Shown in pieces: positions 49,101-60,811 of a stretch of 64,000 nt of DNA. The notes below the pieces were generated by a model, which was given only the letters and a program-made list of their open reading frames with translations, was not told the DNA's origin and made no database searches. Location of the stretch: contig CM026398.1 of the NCBI GenBank assembly GCA_014843695.1, forward strand, positions 46,520,745 through 46,584,744. Reading direction: 5' to 3'. Numbering within the stretch: the stretch's first letter is position 1; every line of letters starts with the position of its first letter. A program made the position numbers and the translations under genes. This DNA comes from Archivesica marissinica. Its lineage: Eukaryota > Mollusca > Bivalvia > Venerida > Vesicomyidae.

Positions 49101-49806
49101 GTACTAGACCGTGGAGCCATTACATACAGTGGTTTCTAGGAGTTGCACCAAACAAACCCACCAACAACCACACCAAACAAACCCAAACACACACACCAAA
49201 AAACCCACCACAAACAAACCACACAAAACCACACCCCAAACACACACAAAACACACCAACAACACCAAAAAACCACCAAACAACACACCAAAAACCACAC
49301 AAACCCAACCCCACCAAACAACCCAAAACCCACAACAACACAGGTAGGTGCACCAAGTACTACTAACCGCTGGAGCCATTGCCATTACAGATGGTTTCTT
49401 ATGGAGGTTGGTACACCAAGTACTAGTAACCGCTGGAGCCATTACCATTACAGATGGTTTCTACGGAGGTTGGTGCATCAAGTACTAGCAGCCGATGGAG
49501 CCATTACCAATACAGGTGGTTTCTTACGGAGGTTGGTGCACCAAGTACTAGTAACCGCTGGAGCCATTACCATTACAGATGGTTTCTACGGAGGTTGGTG
49601 CACCAAGTACTAGTAACCGCTGGAGCCATTACCATTACAGATGGTTTCTACGGAGGTTGGTGCACCAAGTACTGGTTAACCGCTGGAGCCCTTACCATTA
49701 CAGATGGTTTCTACGGAGGTTGGTGCACCAAGTACTAGTAACCGCTGGAGCAATTACATATGGTTTCTTACGGAGGTTGGTGCACCAAGTACTAGTAACC
49801 ACTGGA
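46141..49806. repeat. 63-bp minisatellite, ~58 units
   Basis: The basic 63-bp unit contains GTTGGTGCACCAAGTACTAG, then TAACCGCTGGAGCCATTACC and ACAGATGGTTTCTTACGGAG. Shorter forms lack CATTAC (57 bp) or one T of TTCTTACGG (62 bp), and point variants (CCAATACAGG, TACTGGTTACCG) recur in blocks, so longer higher-order units exist. Open frames (RRLVHQVLVTAGAITITDGF) follow from the 63-bp length. Confidence 0.96.
49146..49342. other. 197 bases of A and C only
   Basis: The block contains no G or T at all, yet is not a simple dinucleotide repeat (mixed ACCAAAC, CCCAAAC, ACACAC). It interrupts the 63-bp array, and the unit just before it (49095-49145) is missing scattered single bases. This looks more like a consensus or base-calling artefact than native DNA. 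Confidence 0.9.
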
Positions 49807-49918
49807 GCCTGCCCATGAAAGGTGTTGATAGGTAAGCTGCCCGCCGGCGATATAGCTCAAAATGGTACTGATGAAGGCGTAAAACACGAACAAATAAATA
49901 AATAAACTAACAAACTAT
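49807..49918 (+). mobile_element. Probable SINE 3' end
   Basis: Follows the 63-bp array with GCTGCCCGCCGGCGATATAG, ATGAAGGCGTAAAACACG and a terminal AAATAAATAAATAAAC. GGCGTAAAAC followed by (AAAT)n is a 3' end I associate with widespread mollusc SINEs (from memory). The 63-bp array may have expanded inside this element. Confidence 0.55.
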
Positions 49919-50640
49919 AACAGATGAAACAAATTACTTTTAAAAATTGACGTTGATTTTCATTTTGGTCGCATAAATAAAGTTTCCTGGTCGACCACAA
50001 CTTTATGGTGGCCAAGGATCCTTATTTCAGGGTGATTATGCATTCTTGGAAATACGTCTGAGATAAATCATTGGAATTGTCGCAGGCAATCAATCAATCT
50101 CAGAGACCAGAAGATTGAAAACTTGTCACTGAATATTGACACAAATGACATGAAATGAGCCCGATTTGCAATTCAGATTGCGTCTATGTTATCGAGGAAA
50201 ACACACGGCACAGCATTTAAAATATTGCGTAGCTTGGAAAGGAATTCGTTAAAGGTTAGTCGGAAAATGATTTGTGTTTGTTCCCATTTGCTTGTTGCTT
50301 CCCGACTCGAGAAGGTAATAAATGCGACAATAATATGCTCTCGTAAAAAAGACAATAGCTCGTGTCGGAACTCTACAAACTATGCTAATATTATTTTAAT
50401 TCTCGTGCGTGAAATTCAAAAGTAGAAAATGAAGTTTTGACTCCGAGACGAGTTTTCTCAACCAAATCTATAGGCTACTAGTATTCTACACGTTTGCGGC
50501 AAAACGATGCGGATAATTTAATTAAATTATATCTAATATTGCCCGCACAAAGTATATCCCTCCTTCTTTAACTCGATGCAAATTCAACCTCAACCGTCGG
50601 TAGTATAATTATTATGTATGTTGGTTATTCTTACTGCACA
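49919..50640. other. Unassigned DNA
   Basis: A plus-strand frame at 50186-50425 (starting MLSRKTHGTAFKILRSLERN) and overlapping minus-strand frames show no domain I recognise. No support for a gene. Confidence 0.4.
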
Positions 50641-50926
50641 GGCGGATCTGTAGCCCAGTGGTATAACGCTGGACTGGTAATCCAGGGATCGCAGGTTCGA
50701 TCCCCGTCTGACCCTAATAAAATTAACAGTCTTTCAGATGGGACGTTAAACCGAGGTCTCGTGTCGGTGCTTTACACCGTGCACGTAAAAGAACCAGAGG
50801 AGACTCTGTAATGTGTCTCTGTCTGTATCATGCACTATCCTCCAAAAATCTAAATAAATTACTAATCTCTTCAGGAGGCGTCGCTCATATGGGCAACCGA
50901 TAAATAAACGTAAAACACACACACAT
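50641..50926 (+). mobile_element. SINE-B copy, near full length
   Basis: Best-preserved SINE-B head: TCTGTAGCCCAGTGGTATAA (A box), anticodon arm CTGGACTGGTAATCCAG, B box AGGTTCGATCCCC. The body is complete; the 3' end lacks GGTAGCGACG, reading GGGCAACCGATAAATAAACG. ATTCTTA/ATTCTTAT near both ends may be the target-site duplication. Confidence 0.93.
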
Positions 50927-51539
50927 TCTTATGGCGGTGTTTGGGTCTATGGGTCATATTGCCACTTTTATCGCTAATCCAATCACTCACTTATATACTG
51001 TAATGGTGTAGATATCATGATAAAATATGTTCTTATCCAATTCCTAGAATCCTAGTTATATCTATATATGTATACATGTTTATTTATATTTCCATATATT
51101 ATTGTCATGGGTAAATGTTTAAACTTGCATCTGTAATTGTGAAGCGCACTAGAATACTGTTCAATGTTTGCGCTGTATAAATGCTATGTATTTGTATTTA
51201 ATACACGTGATTCCATGGAAACCGTTTGTTACCTCCGTCAAAGATGTTATGTTTTTTTGTCTGTTAGCCGGATTGTGCAATAAGTTACCGACGGATTATG
51301 CAATTTGGTGAAAGGGTGGATCTATGATCAATGACGATGTGATTCGGATCCTGGATTCTTTAAATATGATTCTTCACTATTTGCGAGATAGGGCAAACAT
51401 GGACATTTAACATCGTGGAGGGTTGCTATCTTCAATTGTGATCAAATCATTAGGTACATTGTGACAAAACTCAGATTAAACAAGAAATTGCCTGTGTCCT
51501 GCTTTTTTTTCGGTGGAGACCGGGATATTTCGGAGACGG
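50927..51539. other. Unassigned AT-rich DNA
   Basis: No gene or known element recognised. Confidence 0.4.
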
Positions 51540-52081
51540 ACAATACATAGTTCCCGTGTGACGTCATCATTCCTACTGTGGCTGCCATTTTGATTGACAA
51601 AGTTGATCAGATATTATATATAATATATAGTAGCGTAATGTTGTTTTCTTCATAAAATATTTATTTTTCATCCCATCACCATGGTTCATACATTGTTGGA
51701 AAGCTCTCAACGGACATATTTTTTGTATCATTTTACTCTTATCTTATCAATAACAAATAAATAATCATTTACCTGTATATTAATATTTCAACTGTGAAAA
51801 TAGACTTTCAAAAATAGGTGCAATTAAAATTCTTATAATTTATCATACATACATCATTTTCAAAAAATAAATTAATATTTAAAAAGTACATTTCAATACC
51901 TTTAAAATCATACCGAATTTTATATTAAGAAACCAAAATTAATAAAGTTATTGCAATTAAAGAATTACTAGTAAAATCATGAAATTGCCGTTAATAAAAC
52001 TTGCCCGTCAAAATGGCTGCCAAAATAAGATTTTATCGGTGTTTTTGACTATTTTCACAGGCCATGGGAACTATGTATTGT
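51540..52081. mobile_element. MITE-like element with inverted termini
   Basis: ACAATACATAGTTCCCGTG (51540-51558) and CATGGGAACTATGTATTGT (52063-52081) are inverse complements with one mismatch. A second inner pair, GGCTGCCATTTTGATTGAC and GTCAAAATGGCTGCC, lies further in. The interior is AT-rich and non-coding. A target-site duplication is not obvious. Confidence 0.6.
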
Positions 52082-52192
52082 ACACGGAAACATTAATAGC
52101 ACGAATGATAAGGAATCAATAATTTCTTCACTGACGATGCTAAAAATATCATTCCGGTTTCTGACTAACAAATGTCGTTTTAAATTGATTTT

Positions 52193-52425
52193 GTGTACAT
52201 TTATTTATCGACGCTACCGGTTGCCCATACTAGCGACGCCTTCTAAAGAGATTAGTCATTTTAGGATGACAGTGCAATGATACAACGACCGATTCCAGAA
52301 TATACTATGGTTCTGTTACATGCACGGTGTAAAGCACCACACAAGACCTCGGTTTAAAGTCCCACCTGAAAGATTGTTAATTTTATTAGGGTCAAACGAG
52401 GGATCAAATCTGGATTTACATTAGT
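52193..52425 (-). mobile_element. SINE-B copy, old and diverged
   Basis: Minus-strand body with many changes: TTTATTTATCGACGCTACCG, AGAGATTAGTCATTTTAGGA, CGGTTTAAAGTCCCACCTGA. The head has decayed beyond ATTAGGGTCAAACG. Confidence 0.85.
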
Positions 52426-52849
52426 ATTGCCAGTCATATAGTGCGGCAAGATCTCCACAATATATGGAGCGGTTGGGTTGATATCGACACACATTCCACC
52501 TTCACGATCAGGTTCACATACGTCAATGATCAGCTGACATTTGTATCTTTGCAATTCAGTATTAACTATTTAACACTAGTCCGACGACGTGTCGCGTGCA
52601 ACTCCCAGGTTTATGTTTTCAAGGTCAAATTTGTTAATTTGTATTTGCAATAACCAAACGTGACTGGGTCGATTTGTTCAAGGTCACACTTGATTGTTGT
52701 TTTGGAGTTTAACGTCACATCAACAGCTTAGGTCATGTGACGAGTTTATTTATACACTTTAGAAATGTGACATTTTACTATCAAGGCTCGAATTAACAGA
52801 GAAAAATGTTTTTATGTAGAGGTCTTATATATAGGACTAATGACGACTC
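52426..52849. other. Unassigned DNA
   Basis: A 70-codon plus-strand frame (52441-52653) is not recognisable. Repeated AAGGTCA-type motifs (52611-52790) appear, with no supported function. Confidence 0.35.
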
Positions 52850-55800
52850 TCTAGCTAGTATTGGTGGGGGAAGATGCCGGATGCCCACGAGCAGTATTTC
52901 AGACACAGGGGGCGGGGGGCACCCGGGTAGAACCACCGACCCAGCTGGATAGCTTCCTCGCATCTATTATTGTGAAGTATGACACTGTGTGCACCTATGA
53001 GCAGTACTCTGGTAGAACCACCGCCCCAGCTGGATAGCTTCCTGGTATCTATTATTGTGGAGTATGACACTGTGTGCACCTATGAGCAGTACTCTGGTAG
53101 AACCACCGACCCAGCTGGATAGCTTCCTGGTATCTATTATTGTGGAGTATGACACTGTGTGCACCTATGAGCACCCGGGTAGAACCACCGCCCCAGCTGG
53201 ATAGCTTCCTGGCATCTATTATTGTGGAGTATGACACACTGTGCACCTATGAGCACCCGGGTAGAACCACCGACCCAGCTGGATAGCTTCCTGGCATCTA
53301 TTATTGTGGAGTATGACACTGTGTGCACCTATGAGCACCCGGTAGAACCACCGCCCCAGCTGGATAGCTTCCTGGCATCTATTATTGTGGAGTACGACAC
53401 TGTGCACCTATGAGCACCCGGGTAGAACCACCGCCCCAGCTGGATAGCTTCCTGGCATCTATTATTGTGGAGTATGACACTGTGTGCACCTATGAGCACC
53501 CGGGTAGAACCACCGCCCCAGCTGGATAGCTTCCTGGCATCTATTATTGTGGAGTATGACACTGTGTGCACCTATGAGCAGTACTCTGGTAGAACCACCG
53601 CCCCAGCTGGATAGCTTCCTGGCATCTATTATTGTGGAGTATGACACTGTGTGCACCTATGAGCACCCGGGTAGAACCACCGCCCCAGCTGGATAGCTTC
53701 CTGGCATCTATTATTGTGGAGTATGACACTGTGTGCACCTATGAGCACCCGGGTAGAACCACCGCCCCAGCTGGATAGCTTCCTGGCATCTATTATTGTG
53801 GAGTATGACACTGTGTGCACCTATGAGCACCCGGGTAGAACCACCGCCCCAGCTGGATAGCTTCCTGGCATCTATTATTGTGGAGTATGACACTGTGTGC
53901 ACCTATGAGCACCCGGGTAGAACCACCGCCCCAGCTGGATAGCTTCCTGGCATCTATTATTGTGGAGTATGACACTGTGTGCACCTATGAGCACCCGGGT
54001 AGAACCACCGCCCCAGCTGGATAGCTTCCTGGCATCTATTATTGTGGAGTATGACACTGTGTGCACCTATGAGCACCCGGGTAGAACCACCGCCCCAGCT
54101 GGATAGCTTCCTGGCATCTATTATTGTGGAGTATGACACTGTGTGCACCTATGAGCACCCGGGTAGAACCACCGCCCCAGCTGGATAGCTTCCTGGCATC
54201 TATTATTGTGGAGTATGACACTGTGTGCCCCGGGTAGAACCACCGACCCAGCTGGATAGCTTCCTCGCATCTATTATTGTGGAGTATGACACTGTGTGCA
54301 CCAACACCCGGTAGAACCACCGCCCCAGCTGGATAGCTTCCTGGCATCTATTATTGTGGAGTATGACACTGTGTGCACCTATGAGCACCCGGGTAGAACC
54401 ACCGCCCCAGCTGGATAGCTTCCTGGCATCTATTATTGTGGAGTATGACACTGTGTGCACCTATGAGCACCCGGGTAGAACCACCGCCCCAGCTGGATAG
54501 CTTCCTGGCATCTATTATTGTGGAGTATGACACTGTGTGCACCTATGAGCACCCGGGTAGAACCACCGCCCCAGCTGGATAGCTTCCTGGCATCTATTAT
54601 TGTGGAGTATGACACTGTGTGCACCTATGAGCACCCGGGTAGAACCACCGCCCCAGCTGGATAGCTTCCTGGCATCTATTATTGTGGAGTATGACACTGT
54701 GTGCACCTATGAGCACCCGGGTAGAACCACCGCCCCAGCTGGATAGCTTCCTGGCATCTATTATTGTGGAGTATGACACTGTGTGCCCCGGGTAGAACCA
54801 CCGACCCAGCTGGATAGCTTCCTCGCATCTATTATTGTGGAGTATGACACTGTGTGCACCCAGGTAGAACCACCGACCCAACTGGATAGCTTCCTCGCAT
54901 CTATTATTGTGGAGTATGACACTGTGTGCACCTATGAGCAGTACTCTGGGCACCCAGGTAGAACCACCGACCCAACTGGATAGCTTCCTCGCATCTATTA
55001 TTGTGGAGTATGACACTGTGTGCACCTATGAGCAGTACTCTGGGCACCCAGGTAGAACCACCGACCCAACTGGATAGCTTCCTCGCATCTATTATTGTGG
55101 AGTATGACACTGTGTGCACCTATGAGCACCCGGGTAGAACCACCGCCCCAGCTGGATAGCTTCCTGGCATCTATTATTGTGGAGTATGACACTGTGTGCA
55201 CCTATGAGCACCCGGGTAGAACCACCGCCCCAGCTGGATAGCTTCCTGGCATCTATTATTGTGGAGTATGACACTGTGTGCACCTATGAGCACCCGGGTA
55301 GAACCACCGCCCCAGCTGGATAGCTTCCTGGCATCTATTATTGTGGAGTATGACACTGTGTGCACCCGGGTAGAACCACCGACCCAGCTGGATAGCTTCC
55401 TCGCATCTATTATTGTGGAGTATGACACTGTGTGCACCCGGGTAGAACCACCGCCCCAGCTGGATAGCTTCCTCGCATCTATTATTGTGGAGTATGACAC
55501 TGTGTGCACCTATGAGCAGTACTCTGGGCACCCAGGTAGAACCACCGACCCAACTGGATAGCTTCCTCGCATCTATTATTGTGGAGTATGACACTGTGTG
55601 CACCTATGAGCAGTACTCTGGGCACCCAGGTAGAACCACCGACCCAACTGGATAGCTTCCTCGCATCTATTATTGTGGAGTATGACACTGTGTGCACCTA
55701 TGAGCAGTACTCTGGGCACCCAGGTAGAACCACCGACCCAACTGGATAGCTTCCTCGCATCTATTATTGTGGAGTATGACACTCTGTGCACCTATGAGCA

Positions 55801-58313
55801 GTACTCTGGTAGAACCACCGCCCCAGCTGGATAGCTTCCTGGCATCTATTATTGTGGAGTATGACACTGTGTGCACCTATGAGCAGTACTCTGGTAGAAC
55901 CACCGACCCAGCTGGATAGCTTCCTGGCATCTATTATTGTGGAGTATGACACTGTGTGCACCCGGGTAGAACCACCGACCCAGCTGGATAGCTTCCTGGC
56001 ATCTATTATTGTGGAGTATGACACTGTGTGCACCTATGAGCACCCGGGTAGAACCACCGCCCCAGCTGGATAGCTTCCTGGCATCTATTATTGTGGAGTA
56101 TGACACTGTGTGCACCTATGAGCAGTACTCACCACCGCCCAGCTGGATAGCTTCCTCGCATCTATTATTGTGGAGTAACACCACCCGGGTAGAACCACCG
56201 CCCCAGCTGGATAGCTTCCTCGCATCTATTATTGTGGAGTATGACACTGTGTGCACCTATGAGCACCCGGTAGAACCACCGACCCAGCTGGATAGCTTCC
56301 TCGCATCTATTATTGTGGAGTATGACACTGTGTGCACCTATGAGCACCCGGGTAGAACCACCGACCCAACTGGATAGCTTCCTCGCATCTATTATTGTGG
56401 AGTATGACACTGTGTGCACCTATGAGCACCCAGGTAGAACCACCGACCCAACTGGATAGCTTCCTCGCATCTATTATTGTGGAGTATGACACTGTGTGCA
56501 CCTATGAGCACCCGGGTAGAACCACCGCCCCAGCTGGATAGCTTCCTGGCATCTATTATTGTGGAGTATGACACTGTGTGCACCTATGAGCACCCGGTAG
56601 AACCACCGCCCCAGCTGGATAGCTTCCTGGCATCTATTATTGTGGAGATGACACTGTGTGCACCTATGAGCACCCGGGTAGAACCACCGCCCCAGCTGGA
56701 TAGCTTCCTGGCATCATTATTGTGGAGTATGACACTGTGTGCCCCGGGTAGAACCACCGACCCAGCTGGATAGCTTCCTCGCATCTATTATTGTGGAGTA
56801 TGACACTGTGTGCACCCAGGTAGAACCACCGACCCAACTGGATAGCTTCCTCGCATCTATTATTGTGGAGTATGACACTGTGTGCACCTATGAGCAGTAC
56901 TCTGGGCACCCAGGTAGAACCACCGACCCAACTGGATAGCTTCCTCGCATCTATTATTGTGGAGTATGACACTGTGTGCACCTATGAGCAGTACTCTGGG
57001 CACCCAGGTAGAACCACCGACCCAACTGGATAGCTTCCTCGCATCTATTATTGTGGAGTATGACACTGTGTGCACCTATGAGCAGTACTCTGGGCACCCA
57101 GGTAGAACCACCGACCCAACTGGATAGCTTCCTCGCATCTATTATTGTGGAGTATGACACTGTGTGCACCTATGAGCAGTACTCTGGGCACCCAGGTAGA
57201 ACCACCGACCCAACTGGATAGCTTCCTCGCATCTATTATTGTGGAGTATGACACTGTGTGCACCTATGAGCAGTACTCTGGGCACCCAGGTAGAACCACC
57301 GACCCAACTGGATAGCTTCCTCGCATCTATTATTGTGGAGTATGACACTCTGTGCACCTATGAGCAGTACTCTGGTAGAACCACCGCCCCAGCTGGATAG
57401 CTTCCTGGCATCTATTATTGTGGAGTATGACACTCTGTGCACCTATGAGCAGTACTCTGGTAGAACCACCGACCCAGCTGGATAGCTTCCTGGCATCTAT
57501 TATTGTGGAGTATGACACTGTGTGCACCCGGGTAGAACCACCGACCCAGCTGGATAGCTTCCTGGCATCTATTATTGTGGAGTATGACACTGTGTGCACC
57601 CGGGTAGAACCACCGCCCCAGCTGGATAGCTTCTGCATCTATTATTGTGGAGTATGACACTGTGTGCACCCGGGTAGAACCACCGCCCCAGCTGGATAGC
57701 TTCCTCGCATCTATTATTGTGGAGTATGACACTGTGTGCACCTATGAGCAGTACTCTGGTAGAACCACCGACCCAACTGGATAGCTTCCTGGCATCTATT
57801 ATTGTGGAGTATGACACTGTGTGCACCTATGAGCAGTACTCTGGTAGAACCACCGACCCAGCTGGATAGCTTCCTCGCATCTATTATTGTGGAGTATGAC
57901 ACTGTGTGCACCTATGAGCAGTACTCTGCACCCGGTAGAACCACCGCCCCAGCTGGATAGCTTCCTGGCATCTATTATTGTGGAGTATGACACTGTGTGC
58001 ACCTATGAGCACCCGGGTAGAACCACCGCCCCAGCTGGATAGCTTCCTGGCATCTATTATTGTGGAGTATGACACTGTGCACCTATGAGCAGTACTCTGG
58101 TAGAACCACCGACCCAGCTGGATAGCTTCCTGGCATCTATTATTGTGAAGTATGACACTGTGTGCACCTATGAGCACCCGGGTAGAACCACCGACCCAGC
58201 TGGATAGCTTACTCACTAGAACGAATTCGACACCTCCAGTGGGATTCGAACGTACAGCAGTGATGGGCATGTGAATTGAAGTCAATGAGCGTATCAGCTC
58301 AGTCACAGAGGCT
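52850..58313 (-). mobile_element. SINE-like element split by its own internal minisatellite
   Basis: The left edge (52850-52905) reads GGTGGGGGAAGATGCCGG and CACGAGCAGTATTTCAGAC, resembling a bivalve SINE 3' body (from memory). The right edge (58211-58313) is a tRNA-like head on the minus strand: CTCTGTGACTGAGCTGATAC (A-box region) and ACGTTCGAATCCC (B box). Between them the element's middle segment is repeated ~63 times. One SINE insertion thus appears to have swollen from a few hundred bp to 5.5 kb. Confidence 0.65.
52906..58210. repeat. 82-bp minisatellite, ~63 units
   Basis: The unit contains AGAACCACCGCCCCAGCTGG, ATAGCTTCCTGGCATCTATT and GTGGAGTATGACACTGTGTG. The join varies: CACCTATGAGCACCCGGGT (82 bp), GAGCAGTACTCTGGT (85 bp), CAGTACTCTGGGCACCCAGG (94 bp) or a short CACCCGGGT form. 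Blocks of identical variants (53630-54230; 56880-57330) show recent block duplication. Confidence 0.97.
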
Positions 58314-58610
58314 GCCCAACTTTATAAATAGTGATTCATGCTTACAGTAGCACATACGAATCATAGTGTTATATAATATGTTGCTAATATAAGCAAGTTG
58401 CTTTCTCCTCAATCCTACATGTATTTTCTTATTGTGATAATTATACTATGTATATTCATTGAAATAAAATATGGTTTAAATTAAATTAAATCATAGTGTT
58501 ATTTCAATACACATAAGATATATAATAACATGGCATGATACTTTAAGGTACAGGTAAGCAACACATACTCTATACAATATTTTACTTTTAGTTTCATAGA
58601 ATTTTAATGC
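58314..58610. other. Unassigned AT-rich DNA
   Basis: No gene or known element recognised. Confidence 0.4.
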
Positions 58611-59811
58611 AACACAAACCATTTGAGAAATAAAATCAGCAGTGATTATCATGAATTCATCAACATGATGTTATCATGAACATTCTAGCACAAATCATTT
58701 ATCATCATGAATTCATCAACATTTATCATCATGAATTCATCAACATTTATCATCATGAACATTCTAGCACACATCATTTATCATCATGAATTCATCAACA
58801 TTTATCATCATGAATTCATCAACATTTATCCAATCATGAATTCATCAACATTTATCATCATGAATGCATCAACATTTATCCAATCATGAATTCATCAACA
58901 TTTACCATCATGAATTCATCAACATTTATCATCATGAATTCATCAACATTTATCATCATGAATTCATCAACATTTATCATCATGAACATTCTAGCACACA
59001 TCATTTATCATCATGAATTCATCAACATTATAATCATGAATTCATCAACATTTATCATCATGAATTCATCAACATTTATCATCATGAATTCATCAACATG
59101 TTTTTATCATGAACCTTATAGCACACGTCAACATTTATCTTTTCCACATTTATCCCGCCAACATTCATCTCAACTCATATTTCCAACCCAGTGAAATAAC
59201 ATCTGTTTCCTCATACCGGCCACTGTCCTTCAGGCTGACAAATATCTCTTTTAAAACTGTAAATAGAACATGCAACACAAACCATTTGAGAAATAAAATC
59301 AGCAGTGATTATCATGAATTCATCAACATGATGTTATCATGAACATTCTAGCACAAATCATTTATCATCATGAATTCATCAACATTTATCATCATGAACA
59401 TTCTAGCACACATCATTTATCATCATGAATTCATCAACATTTATCATCATGAATTCATCAACATTTATCCAATCATGAATTCATCAACATTTATCATCAT
59501 GAATGCATCAACATTTATCCAATCATGAATTCATCAACATTTACCATCATGAATTCATCAACATTTATCATCATGAATTCATCAACATTTATCATCATGA
59601 ATTCATCAACATTTATCATCATGAACATTCTAGCACACATCATTTATCATCATGAATTCATCAACATTATAATCATGAATTCATCAACATTTATCATCAT
59701 GAATTCATCAACATTTATCATCATGAATTCATCAACATGTTTTTATCATGAACCTTATAGCACACGTCAACATTTATCTTTTCCACATTTATCCCGCCAA
59801 CATTCATCTCA
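58611..59811. repeat. 21-bp satellite, duplicated in two ~0.6-kb blocks
   Basis: Units of 21 bp (ATCATGAATTCATCAACATT) with variants CCAATCATG, GAACATTCTAGCACA and AATGCATC. The block starting AACACAAACCATTTGAGAAA at 58611 restarts at 59274 with the same order of variants, except one ~24-bp difference. The second block runs into the gap. Confidence 0.95.
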
Positions 59812-60811
59812 NNNNNNNNNNNNNNNNNNNNNNNNNNNNNNNNNNNNNNNNNNNNNNNNNNNNNNNNNNNNNNNNNNNNNNNNNNNNNNNNNNNNNNNNN
59901 NNNNNNNNNNNNNNNNNNNNNNNNNNNNNNNNNNNNNNNNNNNNNNNNNNNNNNNNNNNNNNNNNNNNNNNNNNNNNNNNNNNNNNNNNNNNNNNNNNNN
60001 NNNNNNNNNNNNNNNNNNNNNNNNNNNNNNNNNNNNNNNNNNNNNNNNNNNNNNNNNNNNNNNNNNNNNNNNNNNNNNNNNNNNNNNNNNNNNNNNNNNN
60101 NNNNNNNNNNNNNNNNNNNNNNNNNNNNNNNNNNNNNNNNNNNNNNNNNNNNNNNNNNNNNNNNNNNNNNNNNNNNNNNNNNNNNNNNNNNNNNNNNNNN
60201 NNNNNNNNNNNNNNNNNNNNNNNNNNNNNNNNNNNNNNNNNNNNNNNNNNNNNNNNNNNNNNNNNNNNNNNNNNNNNNNNNNNNNNNNNNNNNNNNNNNN
60301 NNNNNNNNNNNNNNNNNNNNNNNNNNNNNNNNNNNNNNNNNNNNNNNNNNNNNNNNNNNNNNNNNNNNNNNNNNNNNNNNNNNNNNNNNNNNNNNNNNNN
60401 NNNNNNNNNNNNNNNNNNNNNNNNNNNNNNNNNNNNNNNNNNNNNNNNNNNNNNNNNNNNNNNNNNNNNNNNNNNNNNNNNNNNNNNNNNNNNNNNNNNN
60501 NNNNNNNNNNNNNNNNNNNNNNNNNNNNNNNNNNNNNNNNNNNNNNNNNNNNNNNNNNNNNNNNNNNNNNNNNNNNNNNNNNNNNNNNNNNNNNNNNNNN
60601 NNNNNNNNNNNNNNNNNNNNNNNNNNNNNNNNNNNNNNNNNNNNNNNNNNNNNNNNNNNNNNNNNNNNNNNNNNNNNNNNNNNNNNNNNNNNNNNNNNNN
60701 NNNNNNNNNNNNNNNNNNNNNNNNNNNNNNNNNNNNNNNNNNNNNNNNNNNNNNNNNNNNNNNNNNNNNNNNNNNNNNNNNNNNNNNNNNNNNNNNNNNN
60801 NNNNNNNNNNN
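59812..60811. other. Assembly gap, 1000 N
   Basis: Exactly 1000 N between the 21-bp and 18-bp satellites. Confidence 0.99.

Noticed and set aside
50641..50715. Possible tRNA gene (Thr-like, loop CTGGTAA)
   Set aside because: It is the head of SINE-B: the same sequence followed by the same body occurs several times, and the acceptor ends do not pair as in a working tRNA.
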